Of a stretch of DNA of 64,000 nt, positions 1-9,811 are shown one piece after another (position 1 is the first letter of the stretch; the number at the start of each line of letters is the position of its first letter). The stretch spans positions 149,501-213,500 of the forward strand of contig NZ_CP064795.1 of NCBI RefSeq assembly GCF_015644725.1, in the 5' to 3' direction. Source of the stretch: Salinimonas marina. GTDB lineage: Bacteria > Pseudomonadota > Gammaproteobacteria > Enterobacterales > Alteromonadaceae. Under the pieces are notes generated by a model that was not told the DNA's origin, ran no database searches, and worked only from the letters and a program-made list of their open reading frames with translations. Both the position numbers and the translations under genes were made by a program.

Positions 1-62
1 ATTCCTCCATGCGCTTATCGGGCGCGGATGAAACGCTGCACAGAAAGCGCATCTAAGCTATG

Positions 63-81
63 AATGATAATTATTCTTATT
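63..81 (+). promoter_or_regulatory. Fur box 1 upstream of siderophore receptor
   Basis: The 19 bases aatgataattattcttatt match most of the Fur consensus GATAATGATAATCATTATC. The site lies about 100 bases before the receptor start and is one of a pair. Inferred role: iron-responsive repression by Fur. The match is by eye; no matrix score was computed. Confidence 0.6.
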
Positions 82-135
82 TAATTTGGGGTGAAGCCTT
101 TTCAATGCGAAAGAATGTGTTTATCATCCATCGCG

Positions 136-154
136 AATAATAATTCTTATCATT
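136..154 (+). promoter_or_regulatory. Fur box 2 upstream of siderophore receptor
   Basis: The 19 bases aataataattcttatcatt fit the Fur consensus, and similar hexamers (tcattctcat) extend to the right. The site lies 27 bases before the receptor start codon, where bound Fur would block transcription or early elongation. Two boxes in front of a TonB-dependent siderophore receptor make iron regulation very likely. Confidence 0.7.
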
Positions 155-181
155 CTCATATAAAAATTTTAGAGGACACCA

Positions 182-2290
182 GTGAAAAAGCACACATTAT
201 CCATTGCGGTTGGTATGGCTCTGACATTGAGCAGCGCCTATGCGCAAGCTGACTCTGCCCCCAAAGAATCTGATCTTGAGCGTATCACGGTACGTGGCGC
301 CTTTTTTGGCCAGCAAGTTGCTGACTCTGTAAAAACACCAACATTACTGATTAATGTACCTCAATCGGTATCGGTAATCAGTGAAGAGCAGATTAACGAA
401 CAAGCCCTGTTCAGCGTGGCTGACGTGATGCAGTACACCCCTGGGGTAAGCATTGGCCTTGGTGAAGACCACCGGGACCAGATTACTATTCGTGGGCAAA
501 ACACCACGGCAGACTTTTTTGTGGATGGGTTACGAGATGATGTGCAGTATTTTCGCCCCCTCTATAACTTAGAGCGTGTTGAAGTATTACGCGGCGCCAA
601 TGCATTGCTATTTGGCCGCGGTGGCGGCGGTGGCGTGGTTAACCGCGTGACCAAGGTTGCAGAGATTGATAAAGACTTCACTGAACTAAGCGCGGGCATC
701 GACACGTTTTCAGCAGGCTCGGTAAGTGTGGACACCAATATGGTGACTGGTAACGGTCAGGCATTTCGGTTTAATGGTGTATTCGACGCTATCGACAATC
801 ACCGTGACTTTAAAGATGGCGAACGCTTTGCCCTGAATCCCACCTATAGCTGGCAGCTTGATAACAATACAATGTTGCGTGCCTCTTATGAGTATGTGGA
901 TGATGACCGGGTGGTAGACCGGGGTGTGCCTTCGTTAAATGGCGAGCCATTAATGAATGCCCAGGACACTTACTTTGGTAAGCCTGGCTTCAACAATACT
1001 ACATTGGAAGCGCATATCGCCAAGTTACGTGTTGAGCATCGAATCAACAGCACCTGGACCAGCAATGCTACGCTGCAATATGCGGATTACGATAAGCTGT
1101 ATCAAAACCTGTACCCGGTCAACTTTGATGACACTGCAGGCACCGTGACACTGGATGGCTATAAAGATACCACTTCACGTCAGAATACTCTGTTCCAGGT
1201 TAACCTGGTGGGTCAGCTGGAAGGCTTTGGGGTAGCCCACACTTTGCTGATGGGCGCTGAGTATGGCGACCAGGACACTGAAAATGCACGCCGTGATGTC
1301 TTCTTTGCACAAACGCAGGATGACCAGGTCACCTTTATGTTCAGCAACCCGCTGGATATTCCGGCCATGACCCTTACTGATCCGGTCCGTGATCGTGCCT
1401 CTGAGGTTATGTTTACCTCATTGTTTGTGCAGGATGAGATTGAACTGACAGAACAGTGGATGGTGGTAGCCGGGCTGCGCTATGACAATTTTGATATTGA
1501 TGTGGCAGACAAAATTGAAGCCGCCAATGGCAGCCAGGACGGTAACAATGGTTTGCTGAGCAGCTCCGATACCGAAGTTTCCCCGCGTCTAGGGGTGATT
1601 TACAAGCCAATGGATAACATTTCATTGTACGCCAGCTACAGTAAATCTTTCCTGCCGCGCTCGGGCGATCAGTTCCTGTCATTATCACTGACGTCCCAGG
1701 CGCTGGATGCTGAAGAGTTTGAAAACCGCGAAGTAGGGGTTAAGTGGAACATCAACGATGCCCTGAGCATCAATGCGGCAGTGTTCGAGGTAGAGCGTGA
1801 AAATGGCGCGACTCAGGATCCAAACAATCCGGAACGTTCTATTCTGACAGGTACTGAGACCACCGGTTTTGAAGTTCAGATGGTGGGACAGCTTACCAGG
1901 CAATGGGAAATTAATGCAGGCTACAGCAACTTAGATGGCGAAGAGCTGGGCCGGGTAGTGGATGGTGACATCGCGAACCGCGATTTAGCGCAACTGCCAG
2001 AGCATAAGTTTACCTTGTGGAACCAGTACTCACTGACCAATGACTGGCGTGTAGGCCTGGGTGTGTTGTATCAATCTGAACAATACGCCACACTGAACAA
2101 TGACGTGGAACTGCCTGATTTCTGGCGGGTAGATGCCGCGGTTTATTATGACTACAGTGAGAACATGCAGGTTCAGCTGAATGTTGAGAATGTGTTTGAC
2201 GAAGAATATTTCCCGTCAGCCCATAACGCTAACAATATAGGCACCGGCGAGCCGGTAAATGCCCGTCTGAGCGTTCAATACCAGTTCTGA
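182..2290 (+). CDS. TonB-dependent siderophore receptor
   Basis: Outer-membrane gated channel that takes up a ferric siderophore with energy from TonB-ExbBD. The 702-residue protein starts with a signal peptide (residues 1 to about 23, ending AYAQA). A TonB-box-like stretch ERITVRG follows at about 33-39. The plug domain includes SVSVISEEQI, FVDGLRDD and the glycine-rich GRGGGGGVVNRVT segment typical of siderophore receptors. A long beta-barrel ends in the aromatic terminus VQYQF. The start is GTG at 182, with agagga at 171-176 as ribosome binding site. Two Fur boxes precede it. The protein is full length for TIGR01783-type receptors. The siderophore is unknown; the plug resembles catecholate/hydroxamate receptors generally. 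No transport or biosynthesis gene lies beside it. Confidence 0.9.
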   Translation: MKKHTLSIAVGMALTLSSAYAQADSAPKESDLERITVRGAFFGQQVADSVKTPTLLINVPQSVSVISEEQINEQALFSVADVMQYTPGVSIGLGEDHRDQITIRGQNTTADFFVDGLRDDVQYFRPLYNLERVEVLRGANALLFGRGGGGGVVNRVTKVAEIDKDFTELSAGIDTFSAGSVSVDTNMVTGNGQAFRFNGVFDAIDNHRDFKDGERFALNPTYSWQLDNNTMLRASYEYVDDDRVVDRGVPSLNGEPLMNAQDTYFGKPGFNNTTLEAHIAKLRVEHRINSTWTSNATLQYADYDKLYQNLYPVNFDDTAGTVTLDGYKDTTSRQNTLFQVNLVGQLEGFGVAHTLLMGAEYGDQDTENARRDVFFAQTQDDQVTFMFSNPLDIPAMTLTDPVRDRASEVMFTSLFVQDEIELTEQWMVVAGLRYDNFDIDVADKIEAANGSQDGNNGLLSSSDTEVSPRLGVIYKPMDNISLYASYSKSFLPRSGDQFLSLSLTSQALDAEEFENREVGVKWNINDALSINAAVFEVERENGATQDPNNPERSILTGTETTGFEVQMVGQLTRQWEINAGYSNLDGEELGRVVDGDIANRDLAQLPEHKFTLWNQYSLTNDWRVGLGVLYQSEQYATLNNDVELPDFWRVDAAVYYDYSENMQVQLNVENVFDEEYFPSAHNANNIGTGEPVNARLSVQYQF

Positions 2291-2308
2291 TAGCAAACCT
2301 GACAATAC

Positions 2309-2348
2309 GCTGGTTGCCCCGCGCGGGGTGGGCAGCGTGTTGTTTTTC
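2309..2348 (+). terminator. possible Rho-independent terminator after the siderophore receptor
   Basis: A GC-rich hairpin pairs gctg...cccc (2309-2320) with cgggg...cagc (2324-2336). It has internal mismatches and is followed by gtgttgttttt. The position just after the receptor stop supports termination. The rest of the 2291-2633 gap shows no gene and presumably holds the ssb promoter. Confidence 0.4.
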
Positions 2349-2633
2349 ATCGTGGTTTTTAAGTCTCTTTTCAAAACGTTGTACGGTCAGTTATTGTCTG
2401 AGCTGTTTTCTGATCTATAGCCCAGCAGTTTTATTCCCTTCTTTTTATTAAGCTTGAAAATCAGTAAGCTGACACTCAGCGCAACAATTTTCATCTACAG
2501 CGCGTAATTTTTCGTTATAATGGTTGGCTTTAAAAAATCGAATACAGCCGAATTGTCCGTGTAAAAACTGAGTTTGCCACGGGCCATCAGCAAAACACGC
2601 TTGCAGCACAAAAGACATTAACAGGAGATATCG

Positions 2634-3212
2634 ATGGCAAGTAGAGGCGTAAACAAGGTGATCCTGGTTGGAAACCTTGGTACAGACCCCGAAGTTAGAT
2701 ACATGCCTAACGGTAATGCCGTAGCCAACCTTAGTCTGGCCACCAGCGAAAGCTGGAAAGATCAGCAAGGCCAGGTGCAGGAACGCACGGAATGGCATCG
2801 TTTGACTATGTATCGCCGGCTTGCCGAAGTTGCCGGTGAATACCTGAAAAAAGGTTCGCAAATTTACGTGGAAGGCAAACTGCAGACCCGTAAATGGCAG
2901 GACCAGCAAGGTCAGGACCGTTACACGACTGAAATCATTGTCGATCAAATGCAAATGCTGGGCGGACGTAACGAAGGTGGTAATGCCGGCGGTGGCGGTT
3001 ACCAGCAGCGCCCTCAAAATAATCAGGGCAATCAGGGCGGCTACCAACAGCAGCCTCAGCAAAACCAGGGTTATAGCAACCAGGGCGGCCAACAGGGTGG
3101 CGGTCAAAATCGTCCCCAAAATGCGCCAGCGCAGGGCAATCAGGGCGGCGGTCAGCCTAAGCCTCCGATGGCAGAGCCTGATTTTGACTTTGATGATGAT
3201 ATCCCGTTCTAG
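2634..3212 (+). CDS. ssb: single-stranded DNA-binding protein SSB
   Basis: Binds single-stranded DNA during replication, recombination and repair, and recruits partner proteins through its C-terminal tip. The 192-residue protein begins with the SSB OB-fold (residues about 4-110: [41 protein letters not shown]). A long Gly/Gln/Asn-rich linker (about 115-175) follows. The conserved acidic tip is [10 protein letters not shown]. Length and layout match E. coli SSB. The ATG start has caggag at 2621-2626 as ribosome binding site. The gene stands alone here, without the uvrA neighbour common in enterobacteria. It is closed by a strong terminator at 3251-3278. Confidence 0.97.
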   Translation: MASRGVNKVILVGNLGTDPEVRYMPNGNAVANLSLATSESWKDQQGQVQERTEWHRLTMYRRLAEVAGEYLKKGSQIYVEGKLQTRKWQDQQGQDRYTTEIIVDQMQMLGGRNEGGNAGGGGYQQRPQNNQGNQGGYQQQPQQNQGYSNQGGQQGGGQNRPQNAPAQGNQGGGQPKPPMAEPDFDFDDDIPF

Positions 3213-3250
3213 ATCCTGGTTAATAAATTAGTGATATAGAAAAATCGATA

Positions 3251-3278
3251 AGAGCCTGTTTTTACAGGCTCTTTTTTT
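3251..3278 (+). terminator. Rho-independent terminator of ssb
   Basis: A perfect 9-bp stem (agagcctgt / acaggctct) with a tttt loop is followed directly by seven T. It lies 38 bases after the ssb stop codon. Confidence 0.92.
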
Positions 3279-3421
3279 ATACATAAGAAAATAGGGTATA
3301 AATAGATTTACACAACCTGTGTATATAATAAAGATGCCTGGATAAGCGCGTGATGGTGTACCGCGGTGCCCATACAGCATACATAGGATGGATCTAGGAG
3401 AGTGAGCGAAAGGAGCGGGTT

Positions 3422-4750
3422 TTGAAAACCATTATGGGTGTCTTATTGTTGTATCTGAGCTTTTCAGCAGGAGCGACAAAGGAGTCACTGGTCGATATTT
3501 CTATCGTAAAATCCAATGAAGGAATATGGACAGTGACGTATAAAACCGGCAAACCCGCTTCTCGTTTGAGCTTTAACAGAAACCCTGATGCATCCCGTAT
3601 ACCACGCTGGCGGCCCATCAATCCAGATTTTGAGATAGTACTGCTTGAAAATAAGGAATATCTGGTTAAAAAAGATGGCTCTGAGTTTGAGCAAGTCAGC
3701 TTACAATTAACGCCCACCTATAAGCATCTTGCGAAAGATTATGCGCCCTTTTCACCCTACTCGGATGGCGGCGTGCTTATCTACACCGGGCGGTTGTTTG
3801 CCTGTATTGATGTATGCGACACCAAGGTTAATCAGTGGCTTTTTTCTATGCAGATACCCGAGGGTGAGCATATGCTCGTGCGTGGGGAAGTGCTTACAGG
3901 AACGGCTAGCTGGATAGACGGTGATGACGGTATGAATATCTATGTCGGCACCCAGCAGCCAGTGGAAACGCAAAATGTGGTAGCGATCATTGACCGTGGT
4001 CTGCCGGAAAAAATACAGAGCTCATTAAATTCTGATATCCCTAAACTGATGAATTACTTTGAGCAGAGATTAGGAAAGCTTGAAGGCGTCAAACCCACGC
4101 TTTTTGCTTCTTATGCCAATATTGATGGACACTCCTCCCAAGGCGGTACCCTGTCTGACCAAATCTTTATGCACTGGAATTTAGCTAAGCTGGATAAAAA
4201 GGTAAAAGATAATACCTTCCTCAACAATACGCTTTGGTTTTTCGCCCATGAAGTTGCGCACTTATATCAAAGAGGCAGCAAAGAAAATAGTTATGGAAAA
4301 AGCCATGAAGCCTGGCTACATGAAGGTCATGCAGAGTGGCTGGCTGCGTTAGTTTTGCTGGAACTGTATCCTGATAAACAGGCCTATGTAACTACTAAGG
4401 TAGATAGGTTTAAAGCCGAATGCGGTAAAGGGTTGATTGATTTTCCGCTCGCGCAGGCGGCTGCTAAGGGGCGCTTTGACTTATACTATAGCTGTGGTTT
4501 TCTTATTCATCAGGCGATTGACCAACAGTTACGGGAAAAGGGCGAAAAGAACATTTATTCTTTGTGGCTGGAGTTTCGTAATCAAGCTGAAAAAGGCAAT
4601 AAAAAAGACGGTCAGAAAGGAAGTGAATTATTTTTGTTCCTTACTAAAAAATGGACTTCGTCAGAGTTTGCAAGCCGAATCAAACAGGTTGTTGAAAGTA
4701 AGCTTCGCCGCCCAGAGCACACCCTAAACCAGCTTTTAACGGTTCAGTGA
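3422..4750 (+). CDS. exported HExxH metallopeptidase-like protein
   Basis: A 442-residue protein of no named family that I recognise. An N-terminal hydrophobic stretch (MKTIMGVLLLYLSFSAGA) looks like a signal peptide. Residues about 25-180 form a beta-rich region of unknown role. The C-terminal half carries HEVAHLYQ (His276, Glu277, His280), followed by WLHEGHAEW with Glu301. This is the HExxH...E arrangement of gluzincins (M1-like or peptidase-MA-like zinc proteases). The start is TTG at 3422, chosen because aggag (3411-3415) lies six bases upstream; the ATG four codons later is badly spaced. The gene is monocistronic, between the ssb terminator and a convergent transporter. Proteolytic activity is inferred from the motif only; the substrate is unknown. 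Confidence 0.7.
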   Translation: MKTIMGVLLLYLSFSAGATKESLVDISIVKSNEGIWTVTYKTGKPASRLSFNRNPDASRIPRWRPINPDFEIVLLENKEYLVKKDGSEFEQVSLQLTPTYKHLAKDYAPFSPYSDGGVLIYTGRLFACIDVCDTKVNQWLFSMQIPEGEHMLVRGEVLTGTASWIDGDDGMNIYVGTQQPVETQNVVAIIDRGLPEKIQSSLNSDIPKLMNYFEQRLGKLEGVKPTLFASYANIDGHSSQGGTLSDQIFMHWNLAKLDKKVKDNTFLNNTLWFFAHEVAHLYQRGSKENSYGKSHEAWLHEGHAEWLAALVLLELYPDKQAYVTTKVDRFKAECGKGLIDFPLAQAAAKGRFDLYYSCGFLIHQAIDQQLREKGEKNIYSLWLEFRNQAEKGNKKDGQKGSELFLFLTKKWTSSEFASRIKQVVESKLRRPEHTLNQLLTVQ

Positions 4751-4931
4751 TTAGCTTGCACCAGCTTTTTTGCGAGGGCCTAGAAGATGGTTTAATGCTC
4801 GGCTAAGACGGGTGCTGACCGCATATGAAAGAAAGCGGCCTGGCACGCTTAGCTATGGCTCACCTGCATGTATCTGACAGCTATCGGCAATAATGACATC
4901 AAGCAGCATATTCCCCATTTCGCAGGCAATA

Positions 4932-4958
4932 AAAAGCCCCGACAGTGTCAGGGCTTTT
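4932..4958 (-). terminator. terminator between convergent peptidase and betT genes
   Basis: The inverted repeat aaaagccccgaca / tgtcagggctttt forms a stem with one mismatch and a minimal loop. It is flanked by T-runs on both strands and is best placed to end the minus-strand betT transcript 24 bases after its stop codon. It can also serve the plus-strand peptidase gene. The remaining gap, 4751-4931, holds no gene I can support. Confidence 0.75.
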
Positions 4959-4981
4959 GAATAGCAGGGTTAAATAACCGC

Positions 4982-6951
4982 TTATCTTAGTGAATGTAAG
5001 AAGTGCAGATGTTTTTGATAATGCTCTACAATATCATTGATGACCGCTTCTTCCGGCCAGCCCATAATATCGTAGTCCTGCCCACCTTCACGCAGATGTA
5101 CTTCGGCACGATAATATTGCTCATCAGCTTCGTCATTATCGTCGTCTTCGGCAACATGGTCGGGAAGATCATACGAATAACGGCGTACTTCATAATGGAA
5201 GTCGAACTGGTCCTCAAAGTCGATGGTAAACACCACCCGGCCATTTTGAACTTCTTCAAATCGTGCTTCTACATTATGCTCTTTAAGCTGAGCCACGACC
5301 CGTTCCATCGCGCTTTTTACCACCGAGTTGATGAAGTTATTCACATTCTTCTTATTGGGGTAGTCCAGTATGCTGGCCAGGCGGTTTTCCCACGTGGCTT
5401 TATCATTGTGGCCTATGACCACCGGGCTCACATTCAAATGCAGACTTTCACGCTTCACAATGTCTACCCGTAATGCTTTTAACAGCCCGTAGGTGGCAAT
5501 CAGCAATACGATTGCAAAAGGCAGAGCACTGGCGATGGCCATAGTTTGCAGCGCGCCTAAACCACCCGCCATAAGTAATACTGCAGCTACCACACCTTCG
5601 GTGCTGGCCCAGAAAATACGCTGCCATAATGGTGTGTTGTCATTACCATTTGAACACAGCATATCCACGACCATGGAACCAGAGTCTGATGACGTTACAA
5701 AGAATACGATAACCATCAGGGTCGCAATACCCGATAAAAATGTGGACAGCGGGAAGTTTTCCAAAAAGGCGAACAATGAAATCGCTACATCATTGGAGAC
5801 GGCCTCTGCCAGTGCGGCTTTACCCTGATTCATAATCAAATCAATGGCGGAATTTCCAAACACCGTCATCCATAGCAGTGTGAAGCCACTGGGAATGAAC
5901 AGTACACCCATGGCAAATTCACGCAATGTCCGGCCTCTTGATACCCGTGCAATAAACAGCCCTACAAACGGTGCCCAGGACATCCACCAACCCCAGTAGA
6001 AGATGGTCCAGCCACCCAGCCAGTCAGTTTTCTCGTAGGCAAACAGATTAAAGGTGATGTTTACGATATCAGCAACATACGCGCCGGTATTCTGCACAAA
6101 TGCCTGCAGTAAATACACGGTTGGGCCACCGATGAGGACCACTAACAGCAATATAACCGCCAGCCCCATGTTTAGCTCTGATAAGCGCCGAATGCCTTTA
6201 TCAAGACCCGTGGTCACTGACACAATGGCCAGCATGGTGACAATGCCAATCAGGACAACCTGGCTTAAGGTGCCCACGGGAACCTCAAACAAATAATTAA
6301 GACCGGAATTTACCTGCTTAACGCCAAAGCCCAGCGAAGTGGCAACCCCGAAAACCGTACCAATGACGGCAAAAACATCGACAACGTGGCCGATTGGGCC
6401 GTAAATTTTGTCGCCAATTAAAGGATATAAAGCCGATCGTAAGGTGAGCGGTAGGCCGTGGCGGTAACTGAAAAAGGCCAGAATCAGTGCCACGATAGCG
6501 TAGATTGCCCAGGCGTGCAGACCCCAGTGGAAAAAGGTGATTTTCATGGCCTCGCGGGCCGCACTGATTGTTTCCGGATCCCCTAGCGGGGGTTCATAAA
6601 GTGCATCACCGGTTCGGCCACGCCAAAGAACATCAGTCCTATGCCCATCCCGGCCGAAAATAGCATGGCAATCCAGCTTACATAGCTATAATCAGGCGTA
6701 GAGTGGTCGGGCCCTAGCTTGAGCTCTCCGTAGCGGGAAAGACCCAGGTAAATTACCGTGATAAGTATGATGCCAACGGTGAGTACATAGAACCAGCTAC
6801 CATTGGTAACAATCGTATCCTGCACCAGCTGAAACGTACTTTCGGCCTGCTTAGAAAATAATGTCGAAAAGGCCACCAGCACGGCAATAAACGCGGTGGC
6901 GGCGTAAAACACCGGTGGGTTGAGTTTTCCTCGCGGATTTTCTTCCTGCAT
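4982..6951 (-). CDS. betT: BCCT-family choline/betaine transporter, BetT-like (one frameshift)
   Basis: Ion-coupled inner-membrane importer of choline or a related quaternary amine for osmoprotection. As sequenced it is two pieces: 6951 to 6583 (122 residues, ending ...VMHFMNPR-stop) and a downstream piece entered at about 6590 in another frame (PLGDPETISAAREAMKITFFHWG). Adding one base to the G5 run at 6588-6592 restores 656 residues, close to the 677 of E. coli BetT. Visible features are the transmembrane helices, GMGIGLMFFGVAEP, the BCCT signature around WGWWMSWAPFVG, and a long acidic cytoplasmic C-terminal domain (last ~150 residues) typical of osmosensing BetT. No bet genes are nearby. 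The frameshift is probably a sequencing error. Confidence 0.85.
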
Positions 6952-7187
6952 GCGAACCCCATGATTTGTTATTAAAATTAATGCGCCTAGAATGTCTATT
7001 TAAGTGTTTTGCGGTACTGGGTGTTGATCCGGTTGCTAATGCAGCAGTCCCAATCGCACAAAACCTATCGATTCGAGGGCAGACTGGAGTACCTACGGAG
7101 CAAGGTCGAAAAGGGAGCGCTTTTATATAAGATTTTCTTGCGCCACCTAAAACCAGGCGCAAGAAAGCTTAAGGACAAAAGGGGGAA

Positions 7188-8189
7188 TCAGATTGAGCGG
7201 GTGGTGCCCCGGGTAATGAGTTTTGGGGTAAGCACGGGGGTTAATGACTGGGCTCCATCACCATAGGCCTGGTTCAGGATCCAGTTGGCGGCCATCTGGC
7301 CAATATCTCTCACGGGATAGTCAATGGTGGTCAGTTTGGGCGTAAGGTAACTGGCATAGTCAATATTGTCGTAACCCACCACGGAAATATCCTCAGGCAC
7401 CCGTAAACCATGGCTGCGCAGGACATTGATGGCGCCGGTGGCCATTTCATCATTGCCACAGACTACTCCGGTGAACGGAATCTGGCGCGCCAGAATGGTT
7501 TCCATACAGGTTTCCCCGGTATGGGCCTGAAAACTGCCTTCTTCAATTAAACGTTCATCAACCTTAATGCCGGCCTTTGTTAATGCCTGTTTATGGCCGG
7601 CCAGACGATTTACCCCATCAGCTTTAAACAGCGCGCCGGTAATACAGGCAATATGACGATGACCCAGGTCCAGCAGGTGTTGGGTTGCCAGATAACCGCC
7701 CAAATGGTTGTTCAGACTGATGCACTTATCGCCAATAGCTTCGATATAACGGTTCACCACGACAATGGGCACATTTTGCTTCGCCAGACCAATAAGATAT
7801 TCATCGCTGACGGCCTCCACATGTAAAATCAGCGCATCGCAGCGCCGGCTTAGCAGCGCGTCTATCTCCTGACGTTCCATGGTATCGTCACTGTGTCCGG
7901 CGACCACAAACATATGTTTGCTGGCTTTTCTGAGCACCTGCTCTGAGCCACTCATCATCGCCCCGAAAAAAGAACCGTGTAGTTCCGGCACCACCATGCC
8001 CACGGTATTGGTTTTATTCGACGCCAGGGAAGCGGCGATAGTATTGTGGCGATAGCCCAGCTCGGCCATGGCATTGAGCACCAGCTTTCGGGTTTTTTCT
8101 TTTACGGTATCGGCGTTATTGATAACCCGGGAGACCGTTGCTGATGACACTCCGGCCAGCTCACTTACCTGTTTGATTGTTACCATCAT
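7188..8189 (-). CDS. LacI/GalR-family transcriptional regulator
   Basis: A DNA-binding repressor, usually released by a sugar. The 333-residue protein has the classic LacI helix-turn-helix and hinge at its N-terminus (TIKQVSELAGVSSATVSRVI, then the hinge near ASNKTNTVGMVVP). A periplasmic-binding-protein-like ligand domain extends to the end (GVVCGNDEMATGAINVLR, ISVVGYDNIDYASYLTPKLTTI). The start may be either of two adjacent ATGs. It is transcribed in the same direction as the receptor-halogenase operon and lies 121 bases after it. The two AAGCGCTT palindromes in the divergent region at 16397-16695 are of the form LacI-family proteins bind. I therefore infer that it controls the sugar locus. 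The effector is not visible from sequence. Confidence 0.9.
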   Translation of the reverse strand: MMVTIKQVSELAGVSSATVSRVINNADTVKEKTRKLVLNAMAELGYRHNTIAASLASNKTNTVGMVVPELHGSFFGAMMSGSEQVLRKASKHMFVVAGHSDDTMERQEIDALLSRRCDALILHVEAVSDEYLIGLAKQNVPIVVVNRYIEAIGDKCISLNNHLGGYLATQHLLDLGHRHIACITGALFKADGVNRLAGHKQALTKAGIKVDERLIEEGSFQAHTGETCMETILARQIPFTGVVCGNDEMATGAINVLRSHGLRVPEDISVVGYDNIDYASYLTPKLTTIDYPVRDIGQMAANWILNQAYGDGAQSLTPVLTPKLITRGTTRSI

Positions 8190-8272
8190 AGTGCGGATGT
8201 CAGTAACAGGTCTGGCGTGAAGGTTAGCCTGATACTGACAACATATTCCTTGTTATGCTGCTAGCTGAGTCA

Positions 8273-8293
8273 TAGCCGCCCGCAAGGCGGCTA
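8273..8293 (-). other. hairpin at the end of the receptor-halogenase operon
   Basis: A perfect 8-bp stem, tagccgcc / ggcggcta, with a five-base loop lies 18 bases beyond the stop of the last halogenase-like gene and before lacI. No T-run follows on the minus strand. It may stabilise the 3' end or attenuate rather than be a full terminator. Confidence 0.4.
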
Positions 8294-8310
8294 CACCCCA
8301 GTCTGTAGAG

Positions 8311-9792
8311 TTAATTACAAAAACGGTTTAAATACTGCTGATGCCCGGGAAGCTTATCGACCGTGCGGGTGATCTGCTGTTTTATCTGATTCAGCAGGGT
8401 TTCCAGTTCGGCTTTACTCATGGTGTCTACCAGCGGGTGATACCGTTTGGGCATAAGGCCCTGACCAATCATCACCTGCTGCCATGAGTCATCGAACAGC
8501 TCACTGCCTTCCCGAAACACTCTGCCCGTTTCGGTAAACAAATCAATACGGTGTCTTAAACTGTCGGGCACATCCATTTGGCGGCAATGGCGCCAGAACG
8601 GAGTATCGGTTCGTTCGGTGACATGATAATGCAAAATGATAAAGTCGCGAATATGTTCTATATCAAAATCAGCCTGCCGATTGTACTCGACCACATCCTG
8701 CTCGATAATGTCACCATCCACCGGAAACATTCGTAAGAAACGCACAATTCCTTGCTGAATAAGATGAATGCTGGTGGACTCCAGCGGCTCCAGAAAACCA
8801 CTGGCCAGCCCCAGGGCCAGACAATTCCGGTTCCACTGCTTACGGCGTCGGCCAGTGCGAAAATGAATGACTTTGGGATCGTTCAGCACCTTCCCTTCAA
8901 CATTATTGAGCAAGGTCTGCTTCATAGCGTCATCGCTGGTATATTGGCTGCAAAATACCATGCCATTACCGACCCGGTGCTGCAACGGGATACGCCATTG
9001 CCAGCCTGCGTCGTGAGCAATGCAGCGGGTATACGGTAGCGGTTCCTGGGTGGCTTCAGTTTGTACCGCTACCGCGCTGTCGCACGGCAGCCAGTGTGAC
9101 CAGTCTTCATAACCGGTATGCATCGCCTTTTCAATCAGCAAGCCCTGAAAGCCGGTACAGTCGATGAACATGTCTCCTTCGATGTGCTGACCATCATCCA
9201 GGATCAACTGTTCAATATGACCATCGCCGGGCCGCAATTTGACGTCCTCAATTTTTGCATCAATTCGCCGCAGACCTTCCTTTTCCGCCAGCTCGCGCAA
9301 AAACCTGGCATAACTGGCAGCATCGATGTGATACGCATAATTTAGCCCATTATTGGGCAGGTGCGCAAAACGATGCGCCTCAGCAGCCTGGCGTTCCAAA
9401 CAATAATCACCAAAGTCGGTGCTCAGACCTTCTTGTAACCCACGCAGCCAAAAATGCTGAAACCCAGCGGCCCAACAATCTTTGCCGGTCACGCCAAAGG
9501 CATGCAGATAACTATGCTCCCGCTGTTTCCAATTTTCAAAATTAATCCCCAGCTTGAAGGTGGCGTTGGTGGCGCGCATAAATTCCTGTTCGCTGATCTT
9601 TAGCAGCTTATGGAAAAACACCAGGGTGGGGATGGTGGCTTCTCCCACGCCGACAGTGCCAATCTGGGAACTTTCAATTAACGTAACATCAACCTTTTTG
9701 CCCAGAACCCGGGTGAAGGCGGCGGCCGCCATCCAGCCTGCCGTGCCACCTCCGGCAATCACAATACGCGGAATCTTGTCTGTTTTAGCCAT
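8311..9792 (-). CDS. tryptophan halogenase-family flavoprotein (copy 1)
   Basis: A flavin-dependent halogenase fold of the PrnA/RebH family, 493 residues. Visible features: the FAD-binding GGGTAGW at 14-20, the GVGEATIP motif near 49-55, Lys80 in ATFKLGINFENW (equivalent to the catalytic lysine of PrnA), WQWRIP at 264-269 (the WxWxIP signature) and Glu338 in LEPLESTS (equivalent to the active-site glutamate). All hallmark residues of an active halogenase are therefore present. It is the last gene of an operon with cupin-8, SapC, a second halogenase-like protein and a TonB receptor. Similar enzymes beside TonB receptors, such as BrvH and Xcc4156, halogenate indole in vitro, but their natural substrates are unknown. 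No flavin reductase gene is nearby. Confidence 0.88.
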   Translation of the reverse strand: MAKTDKIPRIVIAGGGTAGWMAAAAFTRVLGKKVDVTLIESSQIGTVGVGEATIPTLVFFHKLLKISEQEFMRATNATFKLGINFENWKQREHSYLHAFGVTGKDCWAAGFQHFWLRGLQEGLSTDFGDYCLERQAAEAHRFAHLPNNGLNYAYHIDAASYARFLRELAEKEGLRRIDAKIEDVKLRPGDGHIEQLILDDGQHIEGDMFIDCTGFQGLLIEKAMHTGYEDWSHWLPCDSAVAVQTEATQEPLPYTRCIAHDAGWQWRIPLQHRVGNGMVFCSQYTSDDAMKQTLLNNVEGKVLNDPKVIHFRTGRRRKQWNRNCLALGLASGFLEPLESTSIHLIQQGIVRFLRMFPVDGDIIEQDVVEYNRQADFDIEHIRDFIILHYHVTERTDTPFWRHCRQMDVPDSLRHRIDLFTETGRVFREGSELFDDSWQQVMIGQGLMPKRYHPLVDTMSKAELETLLNQIKQQITRTVDKLPGHQQYLNRFCN

Positions 9793-9811
9793 AATAAGTG
9801 TCTCTGGAATG

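Noticed and set aside
6583..6951. Separate small membrane protein upstream of betT
   Set aside because: The two pieces join into one BCCT protein of normal length when one base is added to a G5 run.
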